Shown: piece by piece, positions 43,406-53,353 of the stretch
How positions within the stretch are numbered: the first letter of the stretch is position 1
How the letters are laid out: each line of letters begins with the position of its first letter
NCBI RefSeq assembly: GCF_003584165.1
Contig: NZ_QXFJ01000031.1
Span: forward strand, 92,069-156,068
Length of the DNA stretch: 64,000 nt
Reading direction: 5' to 3'
Source of the DNA: Flagellimonas aequoris
GTDB lineage: Bacteria > Bacteroidota > Bacteroidia > Flavobacteriales > Flavobacteriaceae
The notes under the pieces: generated by a model
What the model saw: the letters and a program-made list of their open reading frames with translations, nothing else
Told to the model about the DNA's origin: nothing
Database searches by the model: none
Position numbers and translations under genes: made by a program

Positions 43406-43413
43406 CAAAGTTA
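43406..43413 (-). promoter_or_regulatory. Putative -7 box of the rsfS-ftsH operon
   Basis: The leftward strand reads TAACTTTG, ending 19 bases before the rsfS ATG. No clear -33. Confidence 0.45.
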
Positions 43414-43468
43414 TGTTTTTTTTGTTTTCTTAGCCTTAGTTTTTAACAAATCGATAAGGCGCACCACT

Positions 43469-44212
43469 TTGGGAGAACAAACTCGAATAATCAAACTTGA
43501 TGCCACGGATTCCACAAATCTGTATTTGAAAGAACTTCTGCAATCCGTGAAGTTGGACGATTACACCGTAGTCGTTGCAAAGAAACAGCTCAAGGGCAGG
43601 GGGCAAATGGGAACTGTTTGGCAATCTGAAGAAGGTAAAAACCTGACTTTAAGTGTTTTGAAAAGTTTTGATGCACTGCATGTGAATCATCAATTTTTGC
43701 TGAACATTGGAGTTTCCATGGCCGTGTTCGATGTGCTTCATGGACTTTCCGTGCCCAATGTCAGTGTAAAATGGCCCAACGACATTATGTCAGGTTCACA
43801 AAAGATTTGTGGCATTTTGATCGAAAATGTGCTAAAAGGGTCGTTGGTCGGTCATGCCATCATCGGTATCGGGTTGAACGTAAACCAAACCTTCTTTGAA
43901 AATTTGGGGAAGGCCTCTTCCCTGAAATTGTTGACAGGGAAAACCTTTGACCTGGACGAACTGCTGCACAACATATTGAATCGACTGCAACATCATTTGA
44001 ATGGCATGGAAGCAAAAACCGTTTCCCAGTTGTTGCCATCCTATGAAAAGTTGTTGTTCCGAAAGGACAAACCATCTACATTTACAAATACCCAAGGGGA
44101 CATGTTCATGGGATTTATAAGAAGCGTATCTCCCGCAGGCAAGCTTGTTCTGGAACTGGAAGACCAGATTTTTAAGGAATATGATTTAAAGGAGGTGACC
44201 CTACTTTATTGA
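43469..44212 (+). CDS. birA: Biotin--[acetyl-CoA-carboxylase] ligase
   Basis: 247 residues from a TTG start; no ATG or GTG is available in frame upstream. The biotin-binding KGRGQMGTVWQS motif, VKWPNDIMSGSQKICGILIE and IGIGLNVNQTFF are the BirA catalytic landmarks. The N-terminal repressor HTH of E. coli BirA is absent, so this is the simple ligase form. It biotinylates the carboxyl carrier protein of acetyl-CoA carboxylase. Its end overlaps the convergent SRPBCC gene by seven bases. Confidence 0.93.
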   Translation: MGEQTRIIKLDATDSTNLYLKELLQSVKLDDYTVVVAKKQLKGRGQMGTVWQSEEGKNLTLSVLKSFDALHVNHQFLLNIGVSMAVFDVLHGLSVPNVSVKWPNDIMSGSQKICGILIENVLKGSLVGHAIIGIGLNVNQTFFENLGKASSLKLLTGKTFDLDELLHNILNRLQHHLNGMEAKTVSQLLPSYEKLLFRKDKPSTFTNTQGDMFMGFIRSVSPAGKLVLELEDQIFKEYDLKEVTLLY

Positions 44213-44604
44213 CCGATTTTGTCCATGTTAGCGGACAAGGTCTCCATGAAATTGGTAATGGGGGATTTAATCATCATGGCCATCATGGCGTTGAACTGCC
44301 CTTCAAAACTCAAACCTACCTCACTTTCATTGTCACCCAATGCAGTAATGTCCGCGGTCAAGGTAAAAGGTAATTTATCGCTGGCTGCACCCAAGATCAC
44401 TTTATCGTTGGGATTTTGTTCCTTGAGCCTCAAAACAATTTCGGGCATTCCCTTCAACGCAAATTTGAAGGTGTTTTCATCCAATACCTCAAACTTGTCG
44501 ATGTTTTCAGGCATCAACGTTTCAAAGTTTTTGATATCGGTCAAGAAATCAAATACTTCCTTGTCGCTCTTGGCAACTTTCTTTTTAGTGGCTTCTATGT
44601 GCAT
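44206..44604 (-). CDS. SRPBCC family protein
   Basis: 132 residues, no signal peptide. The START/SRPBCC helix-grip pattern is visible (MHIEATKKKVAKSDKEVFDF, VLRLKEQNPNDKVILGAA, LSFEGQFNAMMAMM). The fold binds small hydrophobic ligands. It follows pyrE by ten bases on the same strand. Function is unknown. Confidence 0.85.
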   Translation of the reverse strand: MHIEATKKKVAKSDKEVFDFLTDIKNFETLMPENIDKFEVLDENTFKFALKGMPEIVLRLKEQNPNDKVILGAASDKLPFTLTADITALGDNESEVGLSFEGQFNAMMAMMIKSPITNFMETLSANMDKIGQ

Positions 44605-44614
44605 TGCTGATGTT

Positions 44615-45253
44615 TTATTTCCATTCCTGCGGATTGGATTTCCATTCCAACAGGGTTTTTAACTGTGATTCTTTAATGTAGTGCGTCTCGGAGGCTTGCT
44701 CAATTAAATGGTTGTAATCGGAGAGGGTGTGGAGTTCCACTCCTTCTGCTTCAAAATTGCTGGTCGCCACTGGGAATCCGTAGGTGAAAATGGCCACCAT
44801 ACCCTTTACTTTGGCATTCTGGTCCTTAAGGGCGCGAACGGCATTCAGACTGCTCTTTCCCGTACTGATGAGGTCTTCGATGACCACCACACTCTGCCCA
44901 GGTTCAAAATAACCTTCTATTTGGTTTTGCCTACCATGTGATTTTGGTTCGGGCCTTACGTAAATGAACGGGAGCCCCAACGCTTCGGCAACCAATATGC
45001 CAATGCCGATGGCACCTGTGGCAACACCGGCGATCACATCAGGTTTTCCATAGAGGTTTTCTACCTGCTTGGCCATTTCTTCCCTAACAAAATTTCGAAT
45101 TTCAGGATAGGAAAGCATTATCCTGTTATCGCAATAAATTGGGGATTTCCAACCTGATGCCCATGTAAATGGATTTTCGGGTTCCAACTTAATTGCATTA
45201 ATTTGTAGCAACAGCCCTGCTGTTCTTTTAGCGATTTCCTTATCTAAAACCAT
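44615..45253 (-). CDS. pyrE: Orotate phosphoribosyltransferase
   Basis: 212 residues starting [20 protein letters not shown] at ATG 45253; upstream in-frame starts would cross the divergent Nudix gene. The PRPP motif is [18 protein letters not shown], and [16 protein letters not shown] is conserved near the N-terminus. It makes orotidine 5'-phosphate in pyrimidine synthesis. It is divergent from the Nudix gene, with starts only seven bases apart. Confidence 0.96.
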   Translation of the reverse strand: MVLDKEIAKRTAGLLLQINAIKLEPENPFTWASGWKSPIYCDNRIMLSYPEIRNFVREEMAKQVENLYGKPDVIAGVATGAIGIGILVAEALGLPFIYVRPEPKSHGRQNQIEGYFEPGQSVVVIEDLISTGKSSLNAVRALKDQNAKVKGMVAIFTYGFPVATSNFEAEGVELHTLSDYNHLIEQASETHYIKESQLKTLLEWKSNPQEWK

Positions 45254-45257
45254 TGCG

Positions 45258-45265
45258 CAAATGTA
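45258..45265 (-). promoter_or_regulatory. Putative -7 box of pyrE
   Basis: The leftward strand reads TACATTTG. It covers the divergent Nudix start codon and ends four bases before the pyrE ATG, so pyrE mRNA would be nearly leaderless. No -33 seen. Confidence 0.35.
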
Positions 45266-45857
45266 TGAAGTTTTTGTTAATGAGTCCCCACTGATTTTAA
45301 CAAACGAGCGCCCGGAAAATACCAACGGAAATCTATTTTCGTTGGATGGTGATTCCATCATGGAGGCCATTCATCTGTTATCCAAAAAGAAACTGAAAAA
45401 GGCTTATCTGTACCACCCAGATGGAAACAAGATCTTAAAGCTTTTTATGCACAAGATACCTGTGATCGTTGCGGGTGGCGGTTTTGTGGTGAATGAAAAA
45501 GGAAAGGTGCTCTTCATCAAAAGAAATGGCAAATGGGATTTGCCGAAGGGCAAGGTGGACAAAGGCGAGACCATTGAAAGTGCCGCCATCCGTGAAGTGG
45601 AGGAGGAGACTGGGGTCACTGGGCTTAAAATAGAACGGTTTTTGCGCACCACCTATCATGTTTTTAAACGAAACGGGGAATATTGGTTGAAACAGACCCA
45701 TTGGTTTCTGATGTCCACGGACTATACGGGGAAATTGGTAGCCGAAAAAGCAGAGGGTATAGAAAAGGTGAAATGGAAAGGGCCCATCAAAACCCAAAAG
45801 GCCATCAAGAATTCCTATAAAAATATTGAAATTTTGTTCAAGGAGGTGGCTACTTAG
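45261..45857 (+). CDS. Nudix hydrolase
   Basis: 198 residues. The Nudix box is complete: [20 protein letters not shown] followed by TG, matching Gx5Ex7REUxEExGU. An N-terminal domain of about 65 residues with [15 protein letters not shown] precedes it. Substrates may be nucleoside diphosphates or diadenosine polyphosphates; not decided by sequence. It overlaps the end of the convergent M14 gene by eight bases. Confidence 0.92.
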   Translation: MYEVFVNESPLILTNERPENTNGNLFSLDGDSIMEAIHLLSKKKLKKAYLYHPDGNKILKLFMHKIPVIVAGGGFVVNEKGKVLFIKRNGKWDLPKGKVDKGETIESAAIREVEEETGVTGLKIERFLRTTYHVFKRNGEYWLKQTHWFLMSTDYTGKLVAEKAEGIEKVKWKGPIKTQKAIKNSYKNIEILFKEVAT

Positions 45858-47622
45858 CCAAAATACCCGAAGCCTCACTTCCTTTGGCAATCCTATAAAT
45901 CGGATAGGCCAAATACACATCCTCCAAATATTTGGAACGTTGAAAGATCCAGTCCAATTGGGCGTACCAATTGTTTGAAAAATTGGGGTCCAGATTCTTT
46001 TTGGCCTCAAAATTCAATCTCAAAATAGAGTCTTTTTGTAACATTTCAAGAGCAATATCTTCAAAAACATAGGGTGAAAAACCTTCTTTTTGCTGAAGCA
46101 CCGTATCGAAGAAATTCCAATTGAAGAAGGAATCCACCGCATGGGGTTCTAGGGTTTCCAACAGATACCGAATGCCCGGTTGACGCGTGGGGATTACATA
46201 ATCTCCTGCCCTAAAATGGATTTCCTTTGTACTTTTTTCCACCTTGGTGTTGGAATGGGGATAATGCCCCTCATAGGGTGAATTTCGGGTATCATAGTCC
46301 AGAATTTTATAGGCTTCCACGGTTAATGTGGTGTCCTTATCCAGTTTAAAATATTGGATTTTGTTGGCGTCCAAGCGCTCAATGACCCTCTGCCAACTCT
46401 GTTTGATTACATAGGCATCGGGAACCGAAACGGTATCCAAGGGATAAAAATAGTCTTGGTAAACGGTTTCTTTTATGAAGGGTTGGGATCGGTCATATTT
46501 CAATCGAGGTAATCCTGTGACCTCACTAATGGGCCGATCGGCCTCAAAACCCTTAAATTGTAGGGCAGAGCTTTTGGTGGTGTCCACTGCCCAATTGAAG
46601 TAGTATTCGGCCAGATCAAGATTTTTCTCCAACGTCTCTTTCCGTAATGATTTAATGGTATCATGCTCCTTTTCCACAACATCCAAAAGACTTTCCATAA
46701 TTACGTAGGTGCCTTCAACACGTTGGTCGTAGGGTTTCAGCATGTGGGTTTCCACCATGAGCCCCAAGGTGCTCCATAGCGTTGTATATCCCGTGGAATA
46801 TCTCGGATGATCCATAAATTGGCTAAAGCCAAGTTCCGGAGGTACGTTGAACACGTTTACATAAGGCGTAATGTCCCATTCCTTATCCTTCAATGATTTC
46901 TCAATGTCGGGCATGAAGGAATCGTGCAGGTATTCGCCCATTTTTCCACCCAACTTGTTGTGTTGGGTAAACAAGTGTGTGAGGGTATACTGGTAATCTG
47001 CCCCATTGCTCACATGGTTGTCGATAAAAACATCAGGTTTTACCAAATGGAAGATGTCCGCAAAGGTCTTCGCATTTTTGGTGTCCATTTTGATGAAATC
47101 GCGGTTCAGGTCATAGTTGAGGGCATTACCTCTAAATCCATACTCCAAAGGCCCGTTTTGGTTGGCCCTTGTGGTTGAATTTCTATTGAGGGAACCCCCA
47201 ATGTTGTAAATGGGAATGGTGACCAATACTGTTTTTTTGGGGCTTGGAATCTTTCCCGTGGCCAAATCCCTGTAGAGCATCATAGTGGCATCTATACCAT
47301 CGCTTTCCCCCGGATGTATGCCGTTGTTGATCAGGATGATGGTTTTGTCCTTTCTAATATTTTCAAAGTTGAAATCACCTTCCGGATTAAAGGTTACCAT
47401 ATGCAATGGTAAACCACTGTCCGTTTTGCCAATGGTGTGGATGTTTATCTGGGGGAAATCCCGTGCCAAGGTGATATAAAAATCGATGGTCTGCTGGTAG
47501 GTGGCCGTTTCCTTTCCTCCAGATTCCTCATAAAATGTCGGGTAGGAGTTGATCGTATCCTGCTTTTCCGTTTCACAGGAGAGTAAAAGAACGAGGGCCG
47601 CAAAAAAAACTTTATGTTTCAA
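45850..47622 (-). CDS. M14 family zinc carboxypeptidase (lipoprotein)
   Basis: 590 residues from a TTG start (no ATG in frame nearby). The N-terminus is a lipoprotein signal with lipobox VLLLSC (Cys16). Zinc ligands sit in [11 protein letters not shown] (His and Glu), with the third His in [11 protein letters not shown]. The catalytic Glu of M14 enzymes usually lies near the domain end and is plausibly in [10 protein letters not shown]. It would act outside the inner membrane. It stands alone. Confidence 0.9.
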   Translation of the reverse strand: MKHKVFFAALVLLLSCETEKQDTINSYPTFYEESGGKETATYQQTIDFYITLARDFPQINIHTIGKTDSGLPLHMVTFNPEGDFNFENIRKDKTIILINNGIHPGESDGIDATMMLYRDLATGKIPSPKKTVLVTIPIYNIGGSLNRNSTTRANQNGPLEYGFRGNALNYDLNRDFIKMDTKNAKTFADIFHLVKPDVFIDNHVSNGADYQYTLTHLFTQHNKLGGKMGEYLHDSFMPDIEKSLKDKEWDITPYVNVFNVPPELGFSQFMDHPRYSTGYTTLWSTLGLMVETHMLKPYDQRVEGTYVIMESLLDVVEKEHDTIKSLRKETLEKNLDLAEYYFNWAVDTTKSSALQFKGFEADRPISEVTGLPRLKYDRSQPFIKETVYQDYFYPLDTVSVPDAYVIKQSWQRVIERLDANKIQYFKLDKDTTLTVEAYKILDYDTRNSPYEGHYPHSNTKVEKSTKEIHFRAGDYVIPTRQPGIRYLLETLEPHAVDSFFNWNFFDTVLQQKEGFSPYVFEDIALEMLQKDSILRLNFEAKKNLDPNFSNNWYAQLDWIFQRSKYLEDVYLAYPIYRIAKGSEASGILAK

Positions 47623-47695
47623 GGTGTCGGGGTACTTTGTTAGTTATGCCAAAAGAAACTTCTTTTGGTGGCCCCAAAAATACGGAATATTATGA

Positions 47696-48109
47696 TTATG
47701 AGGCCATATGGAACCCTTCCAAATCGGATACCTCTATCTTGAATATGGGTTTGTTCTTAAAATTGAGCTGGTGCGGGCACTTTTCCTTGAAATCGTTCCA
47801 TCTTTGGTAATCGGAGGGATCAATGGACGAAGTGATCATGTTGATGATGATGCGTTCTTGGATATCGAGATCGATCATTTCCTTCAAAAAATCCCAACCA
47901 TCCATAATGGGCATGTTGATGTCCAGAAAAATTACCTCGGGAATACCCTGTTCGGATGTAATTCTGCTCTTTAGGGCATCATAGGCCTCCTTGCCATTTT
48001 GAAAAATTTGTATGTCATCACAAATTGCTACCGGTTTCAACATTTTTTTGATGCCAAATACCGTTATGGGATCATCGTCCACAATAAAAATACTACTTAC
48101 TTTCTTCAT
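47696..48109 (-). CDS. Response regulator (receiver domain only)
   Basis: 137 residues starting MKKVSSIFIVDDDPITVFGI. The phospho-acceptor is Asp63 in VIFLDINMPIMDG, with the Thr/Ser switch in NMITSS and the Lys in NFKNKP. There is no output domain, so it probably acts by protein-protein contact. It overlaps the last 17 bases of the kinase gene, so the two are translationally coupled. This pair is the likely two-component system. Confidence 0.93.
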   Translation of the reverse strand: MKKVSSIFIVDDDPITVFGIKKMLKPVAICDDIQIFQNGKEAYDALKSRITSEQGIPEVIFLDINMPIMDGWDFLKEMIDLDIQERIIINMITSSIDPSDYQRWNDFKEKCPHQLNFKNKPIFKIEVSDLEGFHMAS

Positions 48110-49961
48110 TAAAATATACGTTGAAGGTAGTTCCCTTGTCCACTTCACTGTTCACTGTAATTCTTCCGCCCATGGCTTCAACTTGGTTTCGTACCAAATA
48201 TAGTCCAAAACCTTTGGCGTCCCTGTTATTATGGAACGTTTTGTACATGCCAAATATTTTATCGCCATACCTTTCAAGGTCAATTCCAAGTCCATTGTCG
48301 GAAACAGAGAGTATTACTTTTCGGTCTAACTTTTTGGTAGTCAGTGTAATGACGGGTTTTCTGTTCGGATCCCGATATTTAACGGCGTTGGTCAACAGAT
48401 TGAGGATAATACTGTCCAGATAGGCGGGCACACTTTTAACCACAAGTTTCTTGTCCACTTCATTATGGATCTGTACCTGGTTCTTATCAAGGAACGCAGC
48501 AAGGCTGTGCTGAACTTTTACAATGGTATCGTGAATATTGAGTTGTTCCTTCTTAAGGTTGATATTCGTGTTGATATCCACCACTTGGTTGAGGTTTTCC
48601 AAGGTTTCCAGCAAATTGTCGGAAGCTTGGGTCAACATGTTTTCAATATGTTCGCGTTCCTTTTCATTGTCCTCGGATTTCAAAAATTGGAGCAACATGG
48701 AAAAGTTGGCCGAGTGCGATCGCAGGTTGTGGGATACGATATGGGCAAAATTGATCAGCTTTTTGTTTTGGATGGACGTAAGGTTGATCAGATTGCGCAA
48801 CTGATCTTCCTTCTTTTTGATGGCCGAGATATCCATGCTGATGCCGATCAGGCCACTCACTTTACCTTCAAGATCAAATAATGGGATTTTTGAGGTCAGG
48901 AAATTAGTGGTCTGCCCATTCTTTTTAATGCTTATGGTTTCCTTACCGAGAATAGGTTTAAGGGTCTTGATCACTTCAAGGTCCTCTTCCCGGGAAATTT
49001 TGGCCACCTCTTCGTCATAGAGGTCAAAGTCTGTTTTTCCTATAAGCTCCTTGGGACTTTTTTCCAAATACTCGCATTCGGATTTGTTCACCAGGATCTT
49101 TTTTGAATCAAGGTCTTTCACGAAGACATTCAACGGAAGGTTGTCTATCAAGGCCGTTAGCAATTGTTGGTTTTCCATGACTTTGGTCTCGGTCATGACC
49201 TGTTCGTGAATATCTTGGAAAGTACCAAAAATCTTCACGACCTTGCCATTTTTTTCGATGGCCTTTCCAGCGGATTGTACCCAGCGTTCCTCGCCTTTAT
49301 GGGTAACGAGGATCAAGCGCTCGTTGAATGGGGTGCTTTCGTGAATCGCCTTATGGAAAATCATGGAAATCTTGTTCCTACTGTATCCGGGCTTGTAAAA
49401 TTCAATGGCCTCGTTCACATTGGGTTGGTAAGACAGGGGGACTTGGTGTATTTTTCTGGTTTCGTCGCACCAGTATAGTTTTTCGGTTTGAACATCATAT
49501 TCCCAGCAACCCACTTGGGCCACTTCGGATTTTGTTTTTAGGATGGCATTGATCCTTTCAATTTCAAGTTCTTTTTCAACTTCTCGTGAAATATCACGGG
49601 TCTGGACAATGGATCCAACAATATTTTCCTTTTCATCATACCAAGGGGTGAAGGTACTCTCAAGCCAACGACAATCATTTTCTTCGCCCAAATGGTGTCT
49701 AAAAGAGAAGGTCTTGTGGTTGGATAGGTTTTCCTTAAGGTCACTAACATTTTCCATTACTCTGAAAATGTCCGCCTCCATAAAATTCTTGGGTGGAAGA
49801 CTAAAAAGGGTCAACCACGAATCGGATGCGTCTACCAAGGAACCATCCAAACCAACCAGAGCGGTGGCCTGGGGCAACTGTCTCAGTAAGTAATGCTGTT
49901 CTATTCTCTCAACTGCTTTCAAAGTACGGGGGGTTAGTACAATTAAGAAATTTCTGACCAA
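48093..49961 (-). CDS. PAS-domain sensor histidine kinase
   Basis: 622 residues. Three or four PAS/PAC units cover about 25-390 (LVGLDGSLVDASDSWL, WLESTFTPWYDEKENIVG, FVKDLDSKKILVNKSECEYL). The HisKA-like segment has HIVSHNLRSHSANFS. HATPase has NLLTNAVKYRDPN, DNGLGIDLERYGDKIFGM and GFGLYLV. No membrane segment is evident, so it may sense a cytosolic signal. The start is uncertain: TTG at 49961, or an internal TTG before KAVERIEQH. Confidence 0.9.
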   Translation of the reverse strand: MVRNFLIVLTPRTLKAVERIEQHYLLRQLPQATALVGLDGSLVDASDSWLTLFSLPPKNFMEADIFRVMENVSDLKENLSNHKTFSFRHHLGEENDCRWLESTFTPWYDEKENIVGSIVQTRDISREVEKELEIERINAILKTKSEVAQVGCWEYDVQTEKLYWCDETRKIHQVPLSYQPNVNEAIEFYKPGYSRNKISMIFHKAIHESTPFNERLILVTHKGEERWVQSAGKAIEKNGKVVKIFGTFQDIHEQVMTETKVMENQQLLTALIDNLPLNVFVKDLDSKKILVNKSECEYLEKSPKELIGKTDFDLYDEEVAKISREEDLEVIKTLKPILGKETISIKKNGQTTNFLTSKIPLFDLEGKVSGLIGISMDISAIKKKEDQLRNLINLTSIQNKKLINFAHIVSHNLRSHSANFSMLLQFLKSEDNEKEREHIENMLTQASDNLLETLENLNQVVDINTNINLKKEQLNIHDTIVKVQHSLAAFLDKNQVQIHNEVDKKLVVKSVPAYLDSIILNLLTNAVKYRDPNRKPVITLTTKKLDRKVILSVSDNGLGIDLERYGDKIFGMYKTFHNNRDAKGFGLYLVRNQVEAMGGRITVNSEVDKGTTFNVYFNEESK

Positions 49962-50098
49962 TGTAAGTGTAATGCATCAGCATACTCATTTATTGTTGTG
50001 AAAGGCCCTAAAAATGTGGTTTCCTTGATATATATCAATATTGTACCCTTATTTTAAGGATAATATCACAAATGAAGGAAAAGTATGTAATGAAAAAA

Positions 50099-50557
50099 TC
50101 AGAAATTGACCACAACAGTATCGGGAACCAAACCTGTATAGTCACCACCGTTGCGAATAACGTCCCGTACTATGGAAGAACTAATGTAGGATTTACCTGA
50201 TGAGGTCAATAAAAATACGGTCTCTATTTCTGAAAGTTTACGGTTGGTATGGGCAATGGCCTTTTCAAACTCAAAATCTGCGGGGTTTCTCAATCCCCTC
50301 AAAATAAACTCTGCTCCGATCTCTTTGCAAAAATCCACGGTCATTCCCTTGTAGGTGACCACTTTTATTTTGGGTTCGTCCTTAAAGGCTTCTTCAATGA
50401 ACTTTGTCCTTTCTTCGAGCGAAAACATGTACTTTTTATCGGCATTGATCCCAATGGCGATCACCAGTTCATCAAAAAGGGTAATGCCTCTTTTGATGAT
50501 GTCGTAGTGACCTAGGGTAAGGGGGTCAAAGGAACCAGGGAACAATGCACGTCTCAT
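50099..50557 (-). CDS. coaD: Phosphopantetheine adenylyltransferase
   Basis: 152 residues. ALFPGSFDPLTLGHYDIIKR is the nucleotide-binding start with the (T/H)xGH motif; VLLTSSGKSYISSSIVRDV-type ISSSIVRD closes the active site. It makes dephospho-CoA from phosphopantetheine. It follows ddl by 35 bases, probably in the same operon. Confidence 0.97.
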   Translation of the reverse strand: MRRALFPGSFDPLTLGHYDIIKRGITLFDELVIAIGINADKKYMFSLEERTKFIEEAFKDEPKIKVVTYKGMTVDFCKEIGAEFILRGLRNPADFEFEKAIAHTNRKLSEIETVFLLTSSGKSYISSSIVRDVIRNGGDYTGLVPDTVVVNF

Positions 50558-50592
50558 AAGCTGGAAAAAAGTTTGTTTAAAAGTACGGTTTT

Positions 50593-51567
50593 CTATCGTA
50601 AGGCCTCTTCGATGGCACTATCAAAAAGCTCTTCCAAGCTTATGCCCGCTGTTCTGGCTTGTTGGGGCAAAAGACTTTCTTCCGTCAGTCCAGGTGTGGT
50701 GTTCACTTCCAAAAGGTGTGGCACATCACCAATGAAAATAAATTCGCTACGGGTGTAGCCCTTCAATCCCAAGGTTTTATAAATGAATTCGGCCAGTTTC
50801 CTCACATTTTGTTCCTGGGCCTCGTTGATTCTTGCGGGAGTAATTTCTTGGGACTTACCCTGATATTTGGCCTCAAAGTCAAAAAAGTCGTTCTCGGAAA
50901 TGATCTCTGTTATGGGCAGTACGGTTACTTCTCCCTTGAAGGTGATCACGCCCACCGATACCTCGGTACCTTCCAAAAAAGATTCGATGATCACTTGATC
51001 ATCCTCCTTAAAGGCAGACTCGATGGCTGCATGCAATTCTTCTTTTCGATATACTTTGGAAACCCCATAGCTGCTTCCGGCACGATTGGCCTTTACAAAA
51101 CAGGGCAGCCCGACTTTCTCAACAATGGCGTCCCCATCAACCTGTTGGCCTTTGTTCAAATGATAGGATATGGCGCAAGGGACCGCGTAGGGTTTAAGCG
51201 TGCTCAAAAGATCCCTTTTATTGAAGGTAAGGGCAGATTCGTAATGATTGCAGGAGGTGTGGGGAATCCCCAAAAGCTCAAAATAGGCCTGCATAAGCCC
51301 ATCTTCACCGGGTGTGCCATGGATAGCATTGAAAACACAATCAAAATGTATTTTTTGTCCATTGGGGCTGATGCTGAAATCGGCCCTGTCCACAGGAAAT
51401 TCGTTATCATCCTTATCCAGATAAAACCATTTTTCTTTGGAAATGATCAAGCGGTACGCATGGTATTTGTCGGGATTCAGGTATTTGTGGACTACGTTCC
51501 CACTTTTCATGGAAATGCCGTACTCACTGGAGTAACCTCCCATGATGATGGCAATGTTCTTTTTCAT
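50593..51567 (-). CDS. ddl: D-alanine--D-alanine ligase
   Basis: 324 residues. An ATP-grasp enzyme with GGYSSEYGISMKSG near the N-terminus, the PCFVKANRAGSSYGVSKV ATP-binding stretch and the VNTTPGLTEESLLPQQ metal/substrate motif. It makes the D-Ala-D-Ala dipeptide for peptidoglycan. It is divergent from the PASTA-domain gene (79 bases apart). Confidence 0.96.
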   Translation of the reverse strand: MKKNIAIIMGGYSSEYGISMKSGNVVHKYLNPDKYHAYRLIISKEKWFYLDKDDNEFPVDRADFSISPNGQKIHFDCVFNAIHGTPGEDGLMQAYFELLGIPHTSCNHYESALTFNKRDLLSTLKPYAVPCAISYHLNKGQQVDGDAIVEKVGLPCFVKANRAGSSYGVSKVYRKEELHAAIESAFKEDDQVIIESFLEGTEVSVGVITFKGEVTVLPITEIISENDFFDFEAKYQGKSQEITPARINEAQEQNVRKLAEFIYKTLGLKGYTRSEFIFIGDVPHLLEVNTTPGLTEESLLPQQARTAGISLEELFDSAIEEALR

Positions 51568-51619
51568 CGGCTTTCAAAATATCGCAAAGCCAAAATAAAG
51601 AAAAAAGGGTTGGCTTTCC

Positions 51620-51627
51620 TATATTTG
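51620..51627 (+). promoter_or_regulatory. Putative -7 box of the PASTA gene
   Basis: TATATTTG ends 19 bases before the ATG at 51647. No clear -33. Confidence 0.45.
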
Positions 51628-51646
51628 TCCCGATAAGGTTTACTGC

Positions 51647-52234
51647 ATGAAAAATTTTTTGAACTTTTTGAAAAGCAAGACTTTTCTCATACAACTCGGT
51701 CTGGCCGTTGTGGCCGTTGTGGTCTTGGTGATTCTGACCATGCAATGGCTCAAGGGTACCACCAACCACGGTGAGTTTGTAGAGGTGCCGGATTTTTCCA
51801 AGATGTCGGTATCAGAAATGAGAAAAGCTGTGGAAGAGGCAGGACTGCGCTATCAAGTTTTGGATTCCTCCAACTATAACCCCGATTATCCACGATTCTC
51901 CATTTTGGACCAAAATCCTCCTGCGGGAAACAAGGTAAAGGCCAACCGTAAAATTTATTTTACGGTGAACCCATCCGGGTACAAGAAGGTGAGTGTGCCT
52001 GATATAATCCAAGTGACTCAACGTAATGCAACATCCATGCTCCGTGCCGTTGGTCTTGAGGTGGAACGTGTGACCTATATTGATGAACTTGGGAAGGACA
52101 TGGTCTACAACATCAAGTTCAAGGGGAAATATATAAAGCCAGGCGACAAGTTGCCCAAGACTTCAAAAATTGAGCTGATCTGTGGCAATGGTACCATTCC
52201 GGGCAGTGCCAGGGTGAAGGCGGATTCCGAATAG
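51647..52234 (+). CDS. PASTA domain membrane protein
   Basis: 195 residues. One membrane helix (about 15-36, VVAVVVLVILTMQWL) and then two PASTA domains, from about residue 45 (VEVPDFSKMSVSEMRKAV) and about 118 (VSVPDIIQVTQRNATSML). There is no kinase domain or transpeptidase. PASTA domains bind peptidoglycan stem peptides or beta-lactams. Its position next to ddl suggests cell-wall association. The RluA-type gene follows three bases later. Confidence 0.9.
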   Translation: MKNFLNFLKSKTFLIQLGLAVVAVVVLVILTMQWLKGTTNHGEFVEVPDFSKMSVSEMRKAVEEAGLRYQVLDSSNYNPDYPRFSILDQNPPAGNKVKANRKIYFTVNPSGYKKVSVPDIIQVTQRNATSMLRAVGLEVERVTYIDELGKDMVYNIKFKGKYIKPGDKLPKTSKIELICGNGTIPGSARVKADSE

Positions 52235-52236
52235 CC

Positions 52237-53265
52237 ATGGATATTTCGGATCAAAACGACCTCTCGCCGGACGATTTGTTTGAGCACCACCGATTTGTGG
52301 CGTCAAAAGGGCAGGAGCCTTTGCGGGTAGATAAATTCCTGATGAATTTTATTGAAAACGCTACGCGCAACAAAATCCAACAGGCTGCCAAGCAAGGCCA
52401 TATTTGGGTGAACGGTGCCATTGTAAAACAAAACTACAAGGTAAAGGCAGGGGATGAGGTAAAGGTACTTTTTGAACACCCACCCTACGAATTTCTGCTG
52501 ACCCCTGAGAATATTCCACTGGACATTGTTTACGAGGACGACACATTGTTGGTGGTGAACAAACCAGCGGGAATGGTGGTGCACCCCGGTCACGGGAATT
52601 ATTCCGGTACACTCATTAATGCTTTGGTATACCATTTTGAGAATCTGCCCAACAACAGTTCCAATAGGCCTGGGTTGGTGCATCGAATCGATAAGGATAC
52701 TTCCGGACTTTTGGTGATTGCCAAGACTGAGGCGGCCATGACCCATTTGGCCCAGCAATTTTTCGAAAAAAGCAGCGAAAGGGAATATGTTGCCTTGGTT
52801 TGGGGTAATGTGGAAGAGGACGAAGGTACCATTGAGGGTAACATTGGAAGACACCCAAAGAACCGATTGCAAATGACCGTTTATCCGGATGGAGAAGATG
52901 GAAAGGAAGCCATTACCCATTATAAGGTGTTGGAACGTTTGGGTTATGTAACCTTGGTTTCCTGCAAGTTGGAAACAGGAAGGACCCACCAGATTCGGGT
53001 GCACATGAAATACATTGGACATACCTTGTTCAACGATGAAAGGTACGGAGGCGACAAAATCTTGAAGGGGACCACATTTACCAAGTACAAACAATTTGTG
53101 GAAAACGCGTTTAAGGAATTGCCGAGACAGGCCCTGCACGCCAAGACCTTGGGCTTTGAGCATCCTGTTACGGGAGAGTTCATGCGTTTTAATTCCGAAC
53201 TGCCTGAGGATATGGTCAACTGTATTGAAAAGTGGCGCAGTTATGCCAAACATCACGAGTCATAG
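52237..53265 (+). CDS. RluA family pseudouridine synthase
   Basis: 342 residues, RluD-like. An S4 RNA-binding domain (about 28-85) precedes the catalytic domain with the Asp in HRIDKDTSGLLVIAK. ETGRTHQIRVHMKYIGH and LHAKTLGFEHPVTGE are conserved. It probably converts uridines in 23S rRNA. Coupled to the PASTA gene. Confidence 0.94.
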   Translation: MDISDQNDLSPDDLFEHHRFVASKGQEPLRVDKFLMNFIENATRNKIQQAAKQGHIWVNGAIVKQNYKVKAGDEVKVLFEHPPYEFLLTPENIPLDIVYEDDTLLVVNKPAGMVVHPGHGNYSGTLINALVYHFENLPNNSSNRPGLVHRIDKDTSGLLVIAKTEAAMTHLAQQFFEKSSEREYVALVWGNVEEDEGTIEGNIGRHPKNRLQMTVYPDGEDGKEAITHYKVLERLGYVTLVSCKLETGRTHQIRVHMKYIGHTLFNDERYGGDKILKGTTFTKYKQFVENAFKELPRQALHAKTLGFEHPVTGEFMRFNSELPEDMVNCIEKWRSYAKHHES

Positions 53266-53310
53266 TTTCCATCAATCCTGGAATCGAAAACACCATTGAT
53301 CATCTTTTTC

Positions 53311-53337
53311 TTGATTTGAATTTCCTCTTTATTTTTG
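53311..53337 (+). promoter_or_regulatory. Putative yaaA promoter
   Basis: TTG (53311-53313), 16 bases, TATTTTTG (53330-53337), ending 16 bases before the ATG. Confidence 0.5.
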
Positions 53338-53353
53338 ACCAAAATAGAACTGA